From positions 1 to 64,000 of the forward strand of contig JAXGGA010002984.1 in assembly GCA_038373865.1 (NCBI GenBank): a stretch of 64,000 nt of DNA, read 5' to 3'. Below are positions 53,580 to 64,000 of this stretch, in pieces. This DNA is from Uloborus plumipes (taxonomy: Eukaryota; Arthropoda; Arachnida; Araneae; Uloboridae). A program made the position numbers and the translations under genes. The stretch's first letter is position 1. Each line of letters starts with the position of its first letter. The notes beneath the pieces are model-generated. The model was not told the origin of the DNA. It made no database searches and saw only the letters and a list, made by a program, of their open reading frames with translations.

Positions 53580-55735
53580 CATGCGCAAGAGTCTTGCAAC
53601 TTTTCAATGGCTGATTTGAGCGCAAAAACTGCTAAAATTCTTTAACTTTCGCCGTGCTGCAGTCTTGACTGAACAAGTGTTCCAATTTGTTTCCAAAGCA
53701 AATCTATTCAAAATTTGTAATAAAACGCCTTTTGCAGCACTGACTAGTTTAAGAATTCTTCCATTGTTGCCCTCAAACACAAAGGCGGAATGAGCCCAAA
53801 GGGGACTCAAGTCTCTCACACTAGCAGCAAGGTGCAGCATATGATGCATGTTGAAAGTCATGGCTGCAGGCCCAAACAGCGTTTCCGTCTTGATCACAAA
53901 TTCTGTTAAGATTAAATCAGTTCTGCTTATGTCGTCTGGCAGTATTTCATGCTTCAGAAGTGCAAAAAAAAAAAAAAAAGCATCTGATAGCTAGGAGAAA
54001 TGTACTAAATATTTTTCTTAGAGGATACCACGAAGACATGGTGCAGCGTAATATAGAAGCAAAGTCTTCCATTCATGCGCTTTCCAGAACTTTCTGTCTG
54101 TGATAAATCGGGGCAAACGAGTAAATAAATGAGCAGGCTTAATTTTGAGAAGTCATTCATCAATAAGGCTCAGACTGGTGGGAGACCCAATATAGTTCTC
54201 TGCTCCAACATGTGTTAAATAGAGCTCTGTCAATTGCCGTACCACGCTAAGCAAAACTGCATGCATGTACTCAAGGCAAATGCCACGAATGAAATCCAGG
54301 CCCTCAGCCGAAATCAAAGGTGATAGCCCTTTAATCCCCTTTATAGTTGCTTAATCTTCATTTACTGCCTTTTCCATCAGCTTGAGGGTAGCCTTCTCAG
54401 TTCTTAATGTGGGCTCTTCTTTTCGAGTCAAAAATTTCATAACCCCATCTACTAAAACTCCAGGATGTAAACACCAGGGACAGCCGAAATAATCATTGGA
54501 CTGGTTCATGTTTTGGACTGCACACCTGGCTGGAGAGTCGAAGCAGCCACATAATGTGTAAGCCTTTGATTTAAATACAACATTATTTGTCCATTTAAAT
54601 CCATGATTGGAAAGCTCTGAAAGTTCATTGATATAAATGGCCATAAAGAGTTTCATATCCGGATCGCCTTTACCAAACAAAAGTCCACCAATGATACCAT
54701 GCTTCCATCTCAATTGAGGAGGGAGTTCAATAATTAGAGCCTGGATGAGTCACATACTTGATCTGGAAGATTTGAATACAGGACTCCTATCTGTATTCAT
54801 TATCAAGCTGATATCATGTGTTTTAAACAGATCTCTCCACTTCTCTGTGTACACTTCTCCGTCAGTTAAGTCTGATACACTCTCAGGAACATTATATAAC
54901 TCACGGTTGATTTTCTCAAGGGATGTGAAAAGTGATTCTCCAACTTCCTTCCGATCAAGCAAGGCAGCTATTTGATTCCTTATTGAAAGTGTAGCAGAGA
55001 AACTACATTCTTTCAGAGTGTCAATGTTGTGGACTTTTTTTGCAACAAGGGTTGGGACATTCTAAATTTGAATGAGTTTTGGCTCGTAACTGACCCAAGT
55101 GTTTGCCCAAGTAATGATTGCACTTAGTACAATAGAAATGTTAAGTCATCGAATCACTGGCCCCAAATCTTATTAAAAGCATACTTCGTACTCGGGAGAA
55201 CTGACGTCTCAAAAACTGTTGAAAAATTTAAGTAAATCTTCAACTGCAGTCCAAGTCAAGGCATAATTCATGGCAAAGATCATGATCATTAGGAGAGTTT
55301 CGGCAATTGAAGTTGGGGCATTTGAAAACAGTGGAGAATCAAATTTGCTTAAAGAATCAGCCAAAATATTAGGACAAAATGCACTGTCATTGCGTGCAGA
55401 ACATTCACCGTCACTATCACTTGATGCATAATCATCACAATAAGAACTAGGGCCATCGTTTTCTGATTCTGTAACAGCTGTATCCTGCTCATAATCATAT
55501 TCGTTTTCCATCATAGAATTACCCACATCTTGTCCATCACCGTCGTATAATAGGCTTTCTGAAGTTCCAGCGGGTTCTTCATCAGCTGGGCTATTAGCTT
55601 GGCCATCAGCCGGCATCGAATGAGTCTGAAAACGTTGATGATCACGCCATAAAGATGTGCGAGGTACAATTTTATCCTTTTCCAAGGCATCATGCTCCAC
55701 GTATTTTTCTCTTTTCCCTAATACAGTTTTGACTC
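53580..55735 (-). pseudogene. CACTA (En/Spm) transposase, decayed
   Basis: Minus-strand pieces follow the tnp2-like order. An acidic N-terminus (55,700-55,209: SESENDGPSSYCDD-type, DYASSDSDGECSA). The catalytic region (54,962-54,351): SLIMNTDRSPVFKSSRSSM, LFMAIYINELSELSNHGF, then CGCFDSPARCAVQNMNQSND and GCPWCLHPG. Below that, SPLISAEGLDFIRGICLEYM and LPRFITDRKFWKAHEWKT. Last, a DUF4218-like part (53,897-53,604: FNMHHMLHLAASVRDLSPLW). Stops and shifts occur between blocks. CACTA elements move by cut and paste with CACTA/G ends; none were found here. Confidence 0.82.
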
Positions 55736-55739
55736 ATGG

Positions 55740-56192
55740 TTAAGGATAGGGCAGACCTGGATGATTTAAATGCTTAAATCAGTGCACATACGATCATTAA
55801 AATTTAAAAAAAGCTATAAAAAGTTAACATCAGGTGAAAAAATTTAGAAATAAATTTAAGATGCAGCGTTAAAAATCGGCAGAAAAATAAAATTTCCAAA
55901 GTAAAAATAAGAACTAAAAGCAAGCGTTTCAAATATGGCACGTTTTTAAAAGGCACACGATGCTGCAGGTAGTGACGCGAAACGTAAACAGAACATATGA
56001 AATGTAACAGTTAAGGCTAAGACTCTCCAGAAGTGAAAATCAATGCTACTTCATCACCATAACTATTATATTTAATACATACGGGGAAAAAAAAAATATA
56101 TATATATATATAATATTTAATATTTATATAGAAAACTACCAGGGATGATTTCGTACCGGAACAACACACTTACTGTTTTTCTATTCTTGTAT
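55740..56192. other. AT-rich non-coding stretch
   Basis: No gene. A TA dinucleotide run lies at about 56,097-56,113. Confidence 0.45.
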
Positions 56193-58815
56193 ATCCCCCC
56201 CTCACCGTTGTCCGTTTACCTTGTCGTGGTGGGGGGGGGGGGGGGCTCGCGGTGTGGCGTGTTCGGGGCGAGTTCTTCGGCGGAGTAGTGACCCCCCAGT
56301 TGCTCAAACCGAAGTTCGGCGGGAAGGGTTTTTTGCCATTCTTTGCATACTTAACTTTTTTATTGCATGTAACGCTATGTGTTTCAATAAAAAATTGTGT
56401 GCAAATTTTTTACTCTTGAATTAAAACTACTGCTTTGGGAGTACAGTGGTAAACATGTAATATCACTATGTGAAATAAGAGAAAACCAATGACTTTTGGC
56501 TGTTATTCATTATGTCAAACCTTTTATACAACATTTCAGGCCCGGGGGGGCCCTGGCTCTCAAAAAGGAGCCTGAACACATCTCTTCAGGACGACGCGAC
56601 ACGGCCGCACAGTTTGAGTCGCACAACCCTGAGGCAGAACGCGGCACGCACTTGTGTCTTGCTTAATGCACCTATGGCTGTTGAAGAGGTTCAGGCTGAA
56701 GTAACTGGTTCCACAAATGGAGCAGTTCTTACGCACCATTCGTCCTCGCATTAACAGTTGGGTAAAGGGGTCGTACCAACAAAAAAAAAAAAAAAAAGGA
56801 ATGTCAATAATGGTTTTAAAACATGAAAGATTTAGATAATTGGCATAAGATCAATAAATAATACTATCTGAATTATCATAAAATAAGTTTTAAATAAAGG
56901 CTTAACTGTGCAGAATTCAGCTAAAATTTAAACAGAAATTTATCAGTCCAGGCGTTTCAGATTTTTCGAAATTTCGTTTGAAAATTCATTCGTGTGTGCA
57001 ACTGTCCAATTCCAGCAGGCCTGCCCCCCCCCCCCGTTGTCCGTTTACCTTATCGTGGTGGTGGGGGGAGGCTTGCGGTGTGGTGTGTTCGGGGCGAGCT
57101 CTTCGGCGGAGTAGTGACCCCCCAGTTGCTCAAACCGAAGTTCGGCGGGAAGGGGTTTTTTGCCATTCTTTGCATACTAAACTTTTTTATTGCATGTAAC
57201 GCTATGTGTTTCAATAAAAAATTGTGTGCAATTTTTTTACTCTTGAATTAAAACTACTGCTTTGGGAGTACAGTGGTAAACATGTAATATCACTATGTGA
57301 AATAAGCGAAAACCAATGACTTTTGACTGTTATTCATTATGTCAAACCTTTTATACAACATTTCAGGCTCGGGTGTGCCCGGGCTCTCAAAAAGGACCCA
57401 GAACGCATCTCTTAAGGACGACGCGACACGGCCGCACAGTTTGAGTCGCACAATCCCGAAGCAGAACTTGGCACGCGCTTGTGTCTTGCTTGATGCACCC
57501 ATGTCTGTTGAAGAGGTTCTGGCTAAAGTAACTGGTTCCACAAATGTAGCAGTTCTTGAGTACCATTCCTCCTCGCATTAACAGTTGGGTAAAGGGGTCG
57601 TACCTACAAAAAAAAAAAAAGAAGGAATGTTAATAATGGTTTTAAAACATGAGAGATTTAGATAATTGGCATAAGATCAATACATAATACTATCTGAATT
57701 ATCATAAAATAAGTTTTAACTAAAGGCTTAACTGTGCAGAATTCAGCTTAAATTTTAACAGAAATTTATCAGTCCAGGCGTTTCAGATTTTTCGAAATTT
57801 CGTTTGAAAATTCATTCGTGTGTGCAACTGTCCAATTCCAGCAGGCCTGCCCTCTCCCCCCCCCCCCGTTGTCCGTTTACATTATCGTGGTGGTGGGGGG
57901 AGGCTTGCGGTGTGGTGTGTTCGGGGCGAGCTCTTCGACGGAGTAGTGACCCCCCAGTTGCTCAAACCGAAGTTCGGCGGGAAGGGGTTTTTTGCCATTC
58001 TTTGCATACTAAACTTTTTTATTGCATGTAACGCTATGTGTTTCAATAAAAAATTGTGTGCAATTTATTTACTCTTGAATTAAAACTACTGCTTTGGGAG
58101 TACAGTGGTAAACATGTAATATCACTATGTGAAATAAGCGAAAACCAATGACTTTTGACTGTTATTCATTATGTCAAACCTTTCATACAACATTTCAGGC
58201 CCGGGTGGGCCCTGGCTCTCAAAAAGGAGCCTGAACACATCTCTTCAGGACGACGCGACACGGCCGCACAGTTTGAGTCGCACAATCCCGAAGCAGAACT
58301 TGGCACGCGCTTGTGTCTTGCTTGATGCACCCATGTCTGTTGAAGAGGTTCTGGCTAAAGTAACTGGTTCCACAAATGTAGCAGTTCTTGAGTACCATTC
58401 CTCCTCGCATTAACAGTTGGGTAAAGGGGTCGTACCTACAAAAAAAAAAAAAAAAAAAAAGGAATGTCAATAATGGTTTTAAAACATGAAAGATTTAGAT
58501 AATTGGCATAAGATCAATAAATATTACTATCTGATTTATCATAAAATATGTTTTAAATAATGGCTTAACTGTGCAGAATTCAGCTTAAATTTTAACAGAA
58601 ATTTATCAGTCCAGGCGTTTCAGATTTTTCGAAATTTCGTTTGAAAATTCATTCGTGTGTGCAACTGTCCAATTCCAGCAGGCCTGCTCTCTCTCCCCCC
58701 CGTTGTCCGTTTACATTATCGTGGTGGTGGGGGGAGGCTTGCGGTGTGGTGTGTTCGGGGCGAGCTCTTCGACGGAGTAGTGACCCCCCAGTTGCTCAAA
58801 CCGAAGTTCCGCGGG
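56193..58815 (+). repeat. 830-bp tandem array seeded with LINE 5' UTRs
   Basis: The LINE leader start GTTGTCCG occurs at 56,208, 57,036, 57,868 and 58,702, spacings of 828, 832 and 834 bp. In the first three units the leader (about 140 bp) stops after TTTTTTGCCATTC and is followed by a shared body: TTGCATGTAACGCTATGTG, a block around GACGACGCGACACGGCCGCA, and a poly-A. The fourth keeps a longer leader to about 59,008. Each unit body also carries a cysteine-rich minus-strand frame. Confidence 0.9.
56560..56755 (-). other. C2H2-like cysteine-rich frame in array unit 1
   Basis: The minus strand reads NCSICGTSYFSLNLFNSHRC, a C-x2-C...H-x-C pattern like a zinc finger, then TQTVRPCRVVLKRCV. Units 2 and 3 repeat it at about 57,387-57,578 and 58,219-58,410 with NCYICGTSYFSQNLFNRHGC. 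Substitutions between units keep the Cys and His residues. No host gene structure is evident; it may be an exon relic carried by the repeat. Confidence 0.35.
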
Positions 58816-59008
58816 AAGGGGTTTTTTCTCCCTCCTTCCCTCATCACACTTACCAAATTTCGGAACAAACCCAAGCCAAGGTATGGCGACCGTGCCGATG
58901 GCTGCGTGGTACCGGGTCCAAGCTGTATCTCAAACGAGAGGCTTCAGGGCTAGCTGGCGAACCCTGTCGTATGCAGCCTTACCCCTGTGTAGGGAGGCTA
59001 CGCAGGGG
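58690..59008 (+). repeat. Solo LINE 5' UTR, nearly complete, no ORF
   Basis: Runs from the C-run through CAGTTGCTCAAACCGAAG, GACCGTGCCGATGGCTGCG, AGGGCTAGCTGGCGAACCC and GCTACGCAGGGG, then changes to TAGATAAGATAC with no ORF1. A 3'-truncated LINE leader, as at 23,688. Confidence 0.85.
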
Positions 59009-59198
59009 TAGATAAGATACTACAGTCAACAAGCCGCCACTAGTAAACTTCTTTCAAACACCTACTCGACCGCTCAGTTGAGGCTTTTCAAGCAAACGTG
59101 AATGAACAGGGAGGAACACACGCTCCTCACCGTTTACGCCCGAGGGCATACTCCAGCCGGAACGTAATCTTCGTAGAATAGCAAAGCTTCTGCCCTGG

Positions 59199-59626
59199 TT
59201 TCGTTGGTTGGTTGGTTATTTTGGGTGTTCTGGCACAAGAGCTTTTATAGGCTATACTGCGCCAAATGATGACAACCCATAAAGCATATAAGATTTTAAA
59301 AAATTTTAAAACACGTATAAATGATGTTTAAAATCCAAACTAAACAAGCGAAAGAAAGGACTGACAATTTAGTAAAATCAGATACATAACAAAACAAAGA
59401 CAGTACACTCAAGACAAAGATAAAACCACTTAATTGGAGATATAAAACCAATTTCAATTAAAAAGGGAAACAAATTTGGATGGGGTGTATCCCCAAGTAA
59501 TTCGGTCAAAGATGGATAAAAATTATTAAAATATTTAAAACGTACACGGTTAAAATTTGGGCAGTTACATAAAATGTGGAACACTGTCTGGTTTACATTA
59601 CATTTAAGACATGTAGATGTAGGCTC
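59199..59626 (-). mobile_element. 5'-truncated LINE 3' end with 13-bp TSD
   Basis: Contains the last ORF2 codons (FHILCNCPNFNRVRFKYFNN, GDTPHPNLFPF, 59,584-59,420) and the 3' UTR and tail. Flanked by GCTTCTGCCCTGG at 59,186-59,198 and 59,627-59,639, a classic TSD. A textbook 5'-truncated insertion in contrast with the solo leaders. Confidence 0.9.
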
Positions 59627-59639
59627 GCTTCTGCCCTGG

Positions 59640-59884
59640 AAAACGTACTTAAGCCCTCGAAGACGCTATCCAGGCACACAGCATTTCATCCGGAGCGTAG
59701 ATGAGAGTCACTTTCACCACTACTTCTTGGAGCCACTAGGTGAATTTTCTTTGAAGATTAAGTTAACGATTCGTTACTTCGGCATATTGGGATACTTGCT
59801 TCACGATAGAAGTTTTCTTCCAGGTGGCCAACTACCGAACGCTACTTCAACAACACCAGCCCACGACCCTAGTGCCGTGGCTAT
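59640..59884. other. Non-coding
   Basis: No recognisable frame or repeat. It continues the target sequence interrupted by the 59,199-59,626 insertion. Confidence 0.3.
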
Positions 59885-60360
59885 TTAAGACTCGCCGCTG
59901 CCAGGCACTTCTGCGCAGTATGATCCAAGCTCAAGGCTGTTGCTTGGATCCCCAGTGCAGTACAGAGGAATTCTGTTTCCCTTGGTACATTTTGAATGTC
60001 TTTGCAGATACGACAGTGGGAAGACATGACTTCCGTCCAGTACTTTCCCTGTATCGATAGAAATAGCTGACACGCAGCCGTTAAATGATGTATAGCCCCT
60101 ACGTGCCATGTTTCATCAACTGATACACCACATTCGTTACTATTCGTCTGCAAAATAACTTTCATCAGCAGCAGTTCTCATTGAGCCTTCTGCTAGTTCA
60201 GATACAGCTTCCAAAAATTTTTTTCCGTGTGATTTGTAAGATGGTTTGAAGAGTGTTGGCAAGTTCATTGTACTACTGAACTTAAATGCTCCTGAAAATC
60301 CTTTCCCGATTTGCCTCATTCCGTACATAAAATGGTTATTAACTTCAGGTTCATTATTTA
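59885..60360 (-). pseudogene. Mutator-like transposase fragment
   Basis: Upstream part: VNNHFMYGMRQIGKGFSGAF, FKFSSTMNLPTLFKPSYKSH, LEAVSELAEGSMRTAADESY. After a shift, ECGVSVDETWHVGA and, in the neighbouring frame, RRGYTSFNGCVSAISIDTGK. The motif 'VSVD-TW--RG--S-NG-V-AISIDTGKVLD' is the first-Asp region of the Mutator-like transposase domain common in arthropod genomes. Two frameshifts within about 100 bp. The LINE leader of copy C begins just beyond it. Confidence 0.7.
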
Positions 60361-60715
60361 CTTCCCCCCCCCCCGTTGTCCGTTTACCTTGTCGTGGTGG
60401 GGGGGGGGGCTTGCGGTGTGGTGTGTTCGGATCGAGCTCTTGGCGGAGTAGTGACCTCCAGTTGCTCAAACCGAAGATTGGCGGGTAGGGTTTTTTTCTC
60501 CCGCCTTCCCTCATCACACTTACCAAATTTCGGAACAAGCCCAAGCCAAGGTGTGGCGACCGTGCCGATGGCTGCGTGGTACCGGAGCCAAGCGGTATCT
60601 CATACGGGAGGCTTCAGGGCTAGCTGGCGAACCCTGTCGTATGCAGCCTTACCCCTGTGTAGGGGGCTACGCAGGGGCTCGACCCCACTTTTCCCCCCAG
60701 TCCTCCGGTCCGCTC

Positions 60716-61965
60716 ATGGATACTCAAGAAAAAAAACTTTCTCCCCCTAGTGGGGAGCGTCAGAACGTGATGACAAACAATGCAAAATTCTTTATTATAA
60801 AACGCAACGACTCTGATTTAAATTTAAGTAAAGTTTCACCGTTTCTTATCAATAAAGCTCTATTACATCAAATTGGGGAATATGATTCTGTAAAAAAGTT
60901 ACGCAATGGCGAACTGCTTCTAGAAATCAAAGACAAAAAGCAAATTAAACCGTTAATGTCCATGAAACAAATAGGCTCTTACTTGGTTACTGTTTCTGAA
61001 CATTCAACCTTAAACCTTTCTCGGGGAGTCATCTCAGAGCCAGATCTTCTCTTTACTCAGGAGAAGGAGATCTTAGAAGAAATGAAGGACCAGCACGTAA
61101 GCGGAGTGAAAAGAATCACCATCAAACGTAATGGCGAAGTATTACCTACTAAGCATATCATCTTAACGTTTAGTACGCCTGTCCTCCCTTCACGTGTCAA
61201 AGCTGGCTACCTCTCTTGTCCAGTTAGACCCTATATCCCAAATCCGCTTCGATGCTTTCTAAGATCTCGTGCCGTGGCACAAATACTTGCGCCAGATGTT
61301 CGGAGCCCGGCCACGACCGCAACGAATGCTCTAAGGATCACAAATGCGTCAACTGCAGGGGAGATCACCCCGCATACTCCAAAAAATGCTCTAAATGGCT
61401 CATTGAGAAGGAAATTCAGGTTCTTAAAACAACGCAGAAAATATATCTAGGTGCAAGAAAAATAGTTGACTCTCGCACCCCTTCAACAGGAATATCTTAT
61501 TCCGCTGCAGTTAAAAAAGTTATTAAATCTTCCAGCACGCAAACAGAAGCAGAAACTCAAACTAACGCCAATCAACCAAACAAACCCAAACCTCAAACTA
61601 TACAACTCAATAGCATAAAATCTCCCCCAAAAAAACAAAATGAAAATAAAGAGATGCAAATAGCAAACATAAAACCTACTGATACTGCTATAGTAAATAT
61701 ACCAAACACACAACGATCAAAAAAATGTGTTGAAAAGAAGAAAATAATTCAGTCTCGTGCTAAAATCAGGGTGAACTCTAAACAGAGGCCTCCGAAAAAT
61801 TTTAATTTTAAGAAAGAGGACTTCTTGCTCTACAGCAAGCAAACAACATTAACTAAAACTTCTCATAAGAAAGTTGCTACCCCACACGAAGAAGTTGATG
61901 ACGTTCAATTTGAAGAACTTCCGCCATCCGATGATGACGGATGGATGGACGCCGCTGCCTTATGA
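60716..61965 (+). pseudogene. LINE ORF1 of copy C, 22-bp deletion in first zinc knuckle
   Basis: Starts MDTQEKKLSPPSGERQNVM. At 61,257, PNPLRCF runs straight into CTAAGATCTCG: the bases encoding most of the first knuckle are missing (about 22 bp, ending at a short TTCTAAG/TTTAAA-type overlap), which shifts the frame. Downstream, CARCSEPGHDRNEC, CVNCRGDHPAYSKKC and the acidic end PPSDDDGWMDAAAL are intact in the other frame. The stop overlaps the ORF2 start as ATGA. Confidence 0.88.
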
Positions 61966-62450
61966 GCCGCCCTTTCTTTTGGCCGTTCTTCTCTCCCCTT
62001 GTCTTCATGGCCCTGAGCGTACTCTCTTGGAACTGTCAAAGTTACTTGCGTAATGTCACGGACGTCAAAGATCTTGCTGAATGTCACCAACCGGCCATTT
62101 TCTGTCTGCAAGAAACATTCCTGTCGCCTGCTGATAAACCGAGGTTGAAAGGTTTTGACATGTACCGCAAGGACTGCTTATTAGGTGATCGTCGTTGTGG
62201 TGGAGTGGCGATGTTAATCTCTAATGATTATGCATCTAGCCAGCTCAATATCAACACGTCCCTCCAGGCAGTAGCTGCGCGTGTACGCCTTCACTCGTTA
62301 GTCACAGTCTGTTCAGTGTATATTCCACCTTCTTATGACTTGAGAAGCGTGGAACCAGACATTGATAGATGAACTTCCACCCCCATTTGTCATCTTGGGG
62401 GATTTCAATGGCCACAATCCTCTCTGGGGGAGTCCAGACACCAACAGTAA
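61963..62450 (+). pseudogene. LINE ORF2 start of copy C, truncated endonuclease
   Basis: MSRPFFWPFFSPLVFMALSV, then SWNCQS, LQETFL, GDRRCGGVAMLIS, VTVCSVYIPPSYDLRSVE. A small deletion near 62,355 shifts the frame; GDFNGHNPLWGSPDTNS follows in the shifted frame before the internal deletion at 62,450. RT and RNase H are absent. Confidence 0.88.
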
Positions 62451-62722
62451 CTAATTTGTTTCCTTTTTTAAATGAAATTGGTTTTATATCTCTAATTTAG
62501 TGGTTTTATCTTTGTCTTGAGTGTTTTATCTTTGTTTTGTTATTTATCTGATTTTACTAAAAATTGTCAGTCCATTCTTTCGCTTGCTTAGTTTGGATTT
62601 TAAACATCATTTATGCATGTTTTAAAATGTTTTTAAAATCTTATATGCTTTATGGGTTATCATCGTTTGGCGCAGTATAGCCTATAAAGGCTCTTGTGCC
62701 AGAAAACCCAAAACAACCAACC

Positions 62723-64000
62723 ATTCCTGTCGACAGAACGAGACTGAAAGGTTTTGATATGTACCCCAAGGACTGCTTAGCAGGTGTGGTGGAGTGGCGA
62801 TGCCAATCATCACTGATTACGCATCTAGCCAGCTCATTATCAACATTTCTCTTCAAGCGGTAGCTGCGCGTGTTCACCTTCACTCGTCAGTCAGTTTGTT
62901 CTGTGTATATTTCACGAGAAATGTGGAACTGCAGACATTGCTTGATCAACTTCCTCCCCCATTTCTCATCTTGGGGGATTTTAATGGCCATAACTCTCTT
63001 TGGGGGAGTCCAGACACCAACAGTAGAGGATTGATAATAGAAGATCTAATAAATGACAATGATCTGTGCGTTCTTAATAACGGTGACAATACGTATTTCC
63101 ATCTACCTTCGCAGACTTACCATGCCATCGATCTGGCAATATGTTCACCTACTCTTCTGCCACTTTGGGGTTTTCAGGTTGAGGGTGGCTTCTTCACCAG
63201 TGGCCACTTTCCGGTCAAGATAACCTTTGCTGGACGCTGCAGCAATAAAGAGCCGCAGCAAGCCCGTTTTCGACTTGCTGATTGGGCGACATTTACCCAA
63301 TTGGCAGAAATAACCCCCGAAATGATTGTTAATGTGGACATTGATGAAGCGGTAAGCCAAGTAACTGACACTATCCTGGCGGCTGCAAACGCTGCAATTC
63401 CAAAGAGTACTAAAGGCAAAATTAAATATCCTAAACCATGGTGGAACACAGATTGCCAAACAGCTTATAAAAAGCAAAAGAAAGCTTGGAACATATTTCG
63501 ACGCTATCCATCTACACAAAATTTAATTGCACTCAAACGAGCTCGTGCTGAAGCTCGAAAGATAAGACGAAAAAGCCAGCGGGACTCGTGGCAAACATAT
63601 GTCAGTACAATTACGACGTCCACCCCATCCAAGACCGTTTGGGGGAAAATTAAAAAAATTGCTGGAAATTATCAGGCAAATTGTGCTCCGATTTTAGAGA
63701 AAAATGGCCGAAAAATATCTGACCTAAAAGAGGTGGCTGACTGCTTGGGGACTCATCTGGCTGATGTCTCCAAGGCACAAAATTATAATTCCAATTTTTT
63801 AGCTCTAAAATCTTTTAAAGAAAAGAAAATTCTTAATTTTAACTCAAATACTTTTAATTCATATAATACCCACTTTACCTTTGAAGAACTTGTTATAGCT
63901 TTGCAAAAAACTAGTAATACTTCACCAGGTCCTGATGAAATACATAATATCATGTTGAAAAAGTTAAATAAGTCCTCTTTAAAAAATATACTTCATTTAT
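62723..64000 (+). mobile_element. LINE copy A, downstream half, runs off the window
   Basis: Resumes at ATTCCTGTCGA (62,723-62,733), the same 11 bases at which copy A stops at 50,458. The sequence then follows ORF2 of the full-length LINE (ACTGAAAGGTTTTGATATG and onward) to the window end. Confidence 0.85.
62941..64000 (+). pseudogene. LINE ORF2 of copy A, partial
   Basis: From LLDQLPPPFLILGDFNGHNS the frame appears open to the window edge, covering the rest of the endonuclease (DLAICSPTLLPLW, SGHFPVKITF), the linker (KPWWNTDCQTAYKKQKKAWN) and the approach to the reverse transcriptase (TSPGPDEIHNIMLKKL). Earlier, 62,734-62,940 has shifts in the segment that should carry GDRRCGG and SVYIPPSY. 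The catalytic RT lies beyond the window. Confidence 0.85.

Larger units (their letters stand above)
60364..62722 (+). mobile_element. LINE copy C with internal ORF2 deletion
   Basis: A full 5' UTR (60,364-60,715), ORF1 (60,716-61,965), the start of ORF2 through part of the endonuclease, then near 62,450 a jump to the 3' UTR (CTAATTTGTTTCC) and the canonical 3' end at 62,722. The 3' flank is ATTCCTGTCGA; the 5' flank (ATTATTTACTT) does not match it. Confidence 0.88.

Noticed and set aside
62450..62460. Splicing as the explanation for the shared internal-deletion breakpoint
   Set aside because: The upstream joins do not begin with GT-type donors in the three copies, so I left the cause open in the finding.

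Overview
This 64 kb window is AT-rich, repeat-dense animal DNA. I see no intact host gene. The protein families point to an arthropod, probably a chelicerate such as a spider or tick: an I/LOA-type LINE with a C-terminal RNase H, Tc1/mariner, Merlin, MULE with FLYWCH, PIF/Harbinger, ISL2EU-like, CACTA, Ty3/Gypsy, Penelope-like, DUF4806/SAMD3-like and MADF exons, and a family B DNA polymerase. The lineage is inference from protein flavour, not proof. No rRNA, tRNA or CRISPR array was recognised.

Layout. 0-11 kb holds decayed Merlin, FLYWCH/MULE, DUF4806 and SAMD3-like exons, two of them split or invaded by non-autonomous DNA transposons with clear target site duplications (TSDs). 12-17.6 kb (minus strand) is a complete LINE with an 11-bp TSD, a 5' UTR, ORF1 (gag with zinc knuckles) and ORF2 (endonuclease, reverse transcriptase, RNase H), all open. 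19.5-21.5 kb is a broken Ty3/Gypsy pol next to a Harbinger scrap. 22.3-23.7 kb is a three-exon MULE transposase gene cut by a stray LINE 5' UTR. 24.5-26.5 kb holds a MADF exon, a foldback MITE and a nearly intact Tc1-like element. 29.3-33.4 kb is a 4.1 kb element with terminal inverted repeats of about 0.9 kb that I cannot assign to a known family. 34-37 kb holds decayed transposase, Tc1, Myb/SANT and Harbinger pieces.

37.0-42.9 kb is a 2.48 kb unit repeated about 2.4 times in tandem. Each unit carries an intron-bearing relic of a viral/Polinton-type family B DNA polymerase, with a LINE 5' UTR fragment inside it. One unit contains an exact 24-bp microinversion relative to the next. 42.9-48.7 kb holds mariner, a second Harbinger copy, Penelope-like and ISL2EU-like transposase remains.

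48.9-64 kb is a nest of the same LINE family. Copy A is split at 50,458/62,723 by about 12.3 kb bracketed by an 11-bp direct repeat. Inside lie copy B, a hAT-like MITE, a CACTA transposase, an 830-bp tandem array seeded with LINE 5' UTR fragments, a Mutator-like fragment and copy C.

The genes do not form a pathway; they are a layered record of transposition. The main oddities are the solo 5' ends of a LINE (LINEs normally leave solo 3' ends), the long-inverted-repeat element at 29-33 kb, and the triplicated intron-bearing DNA polymerase relic.
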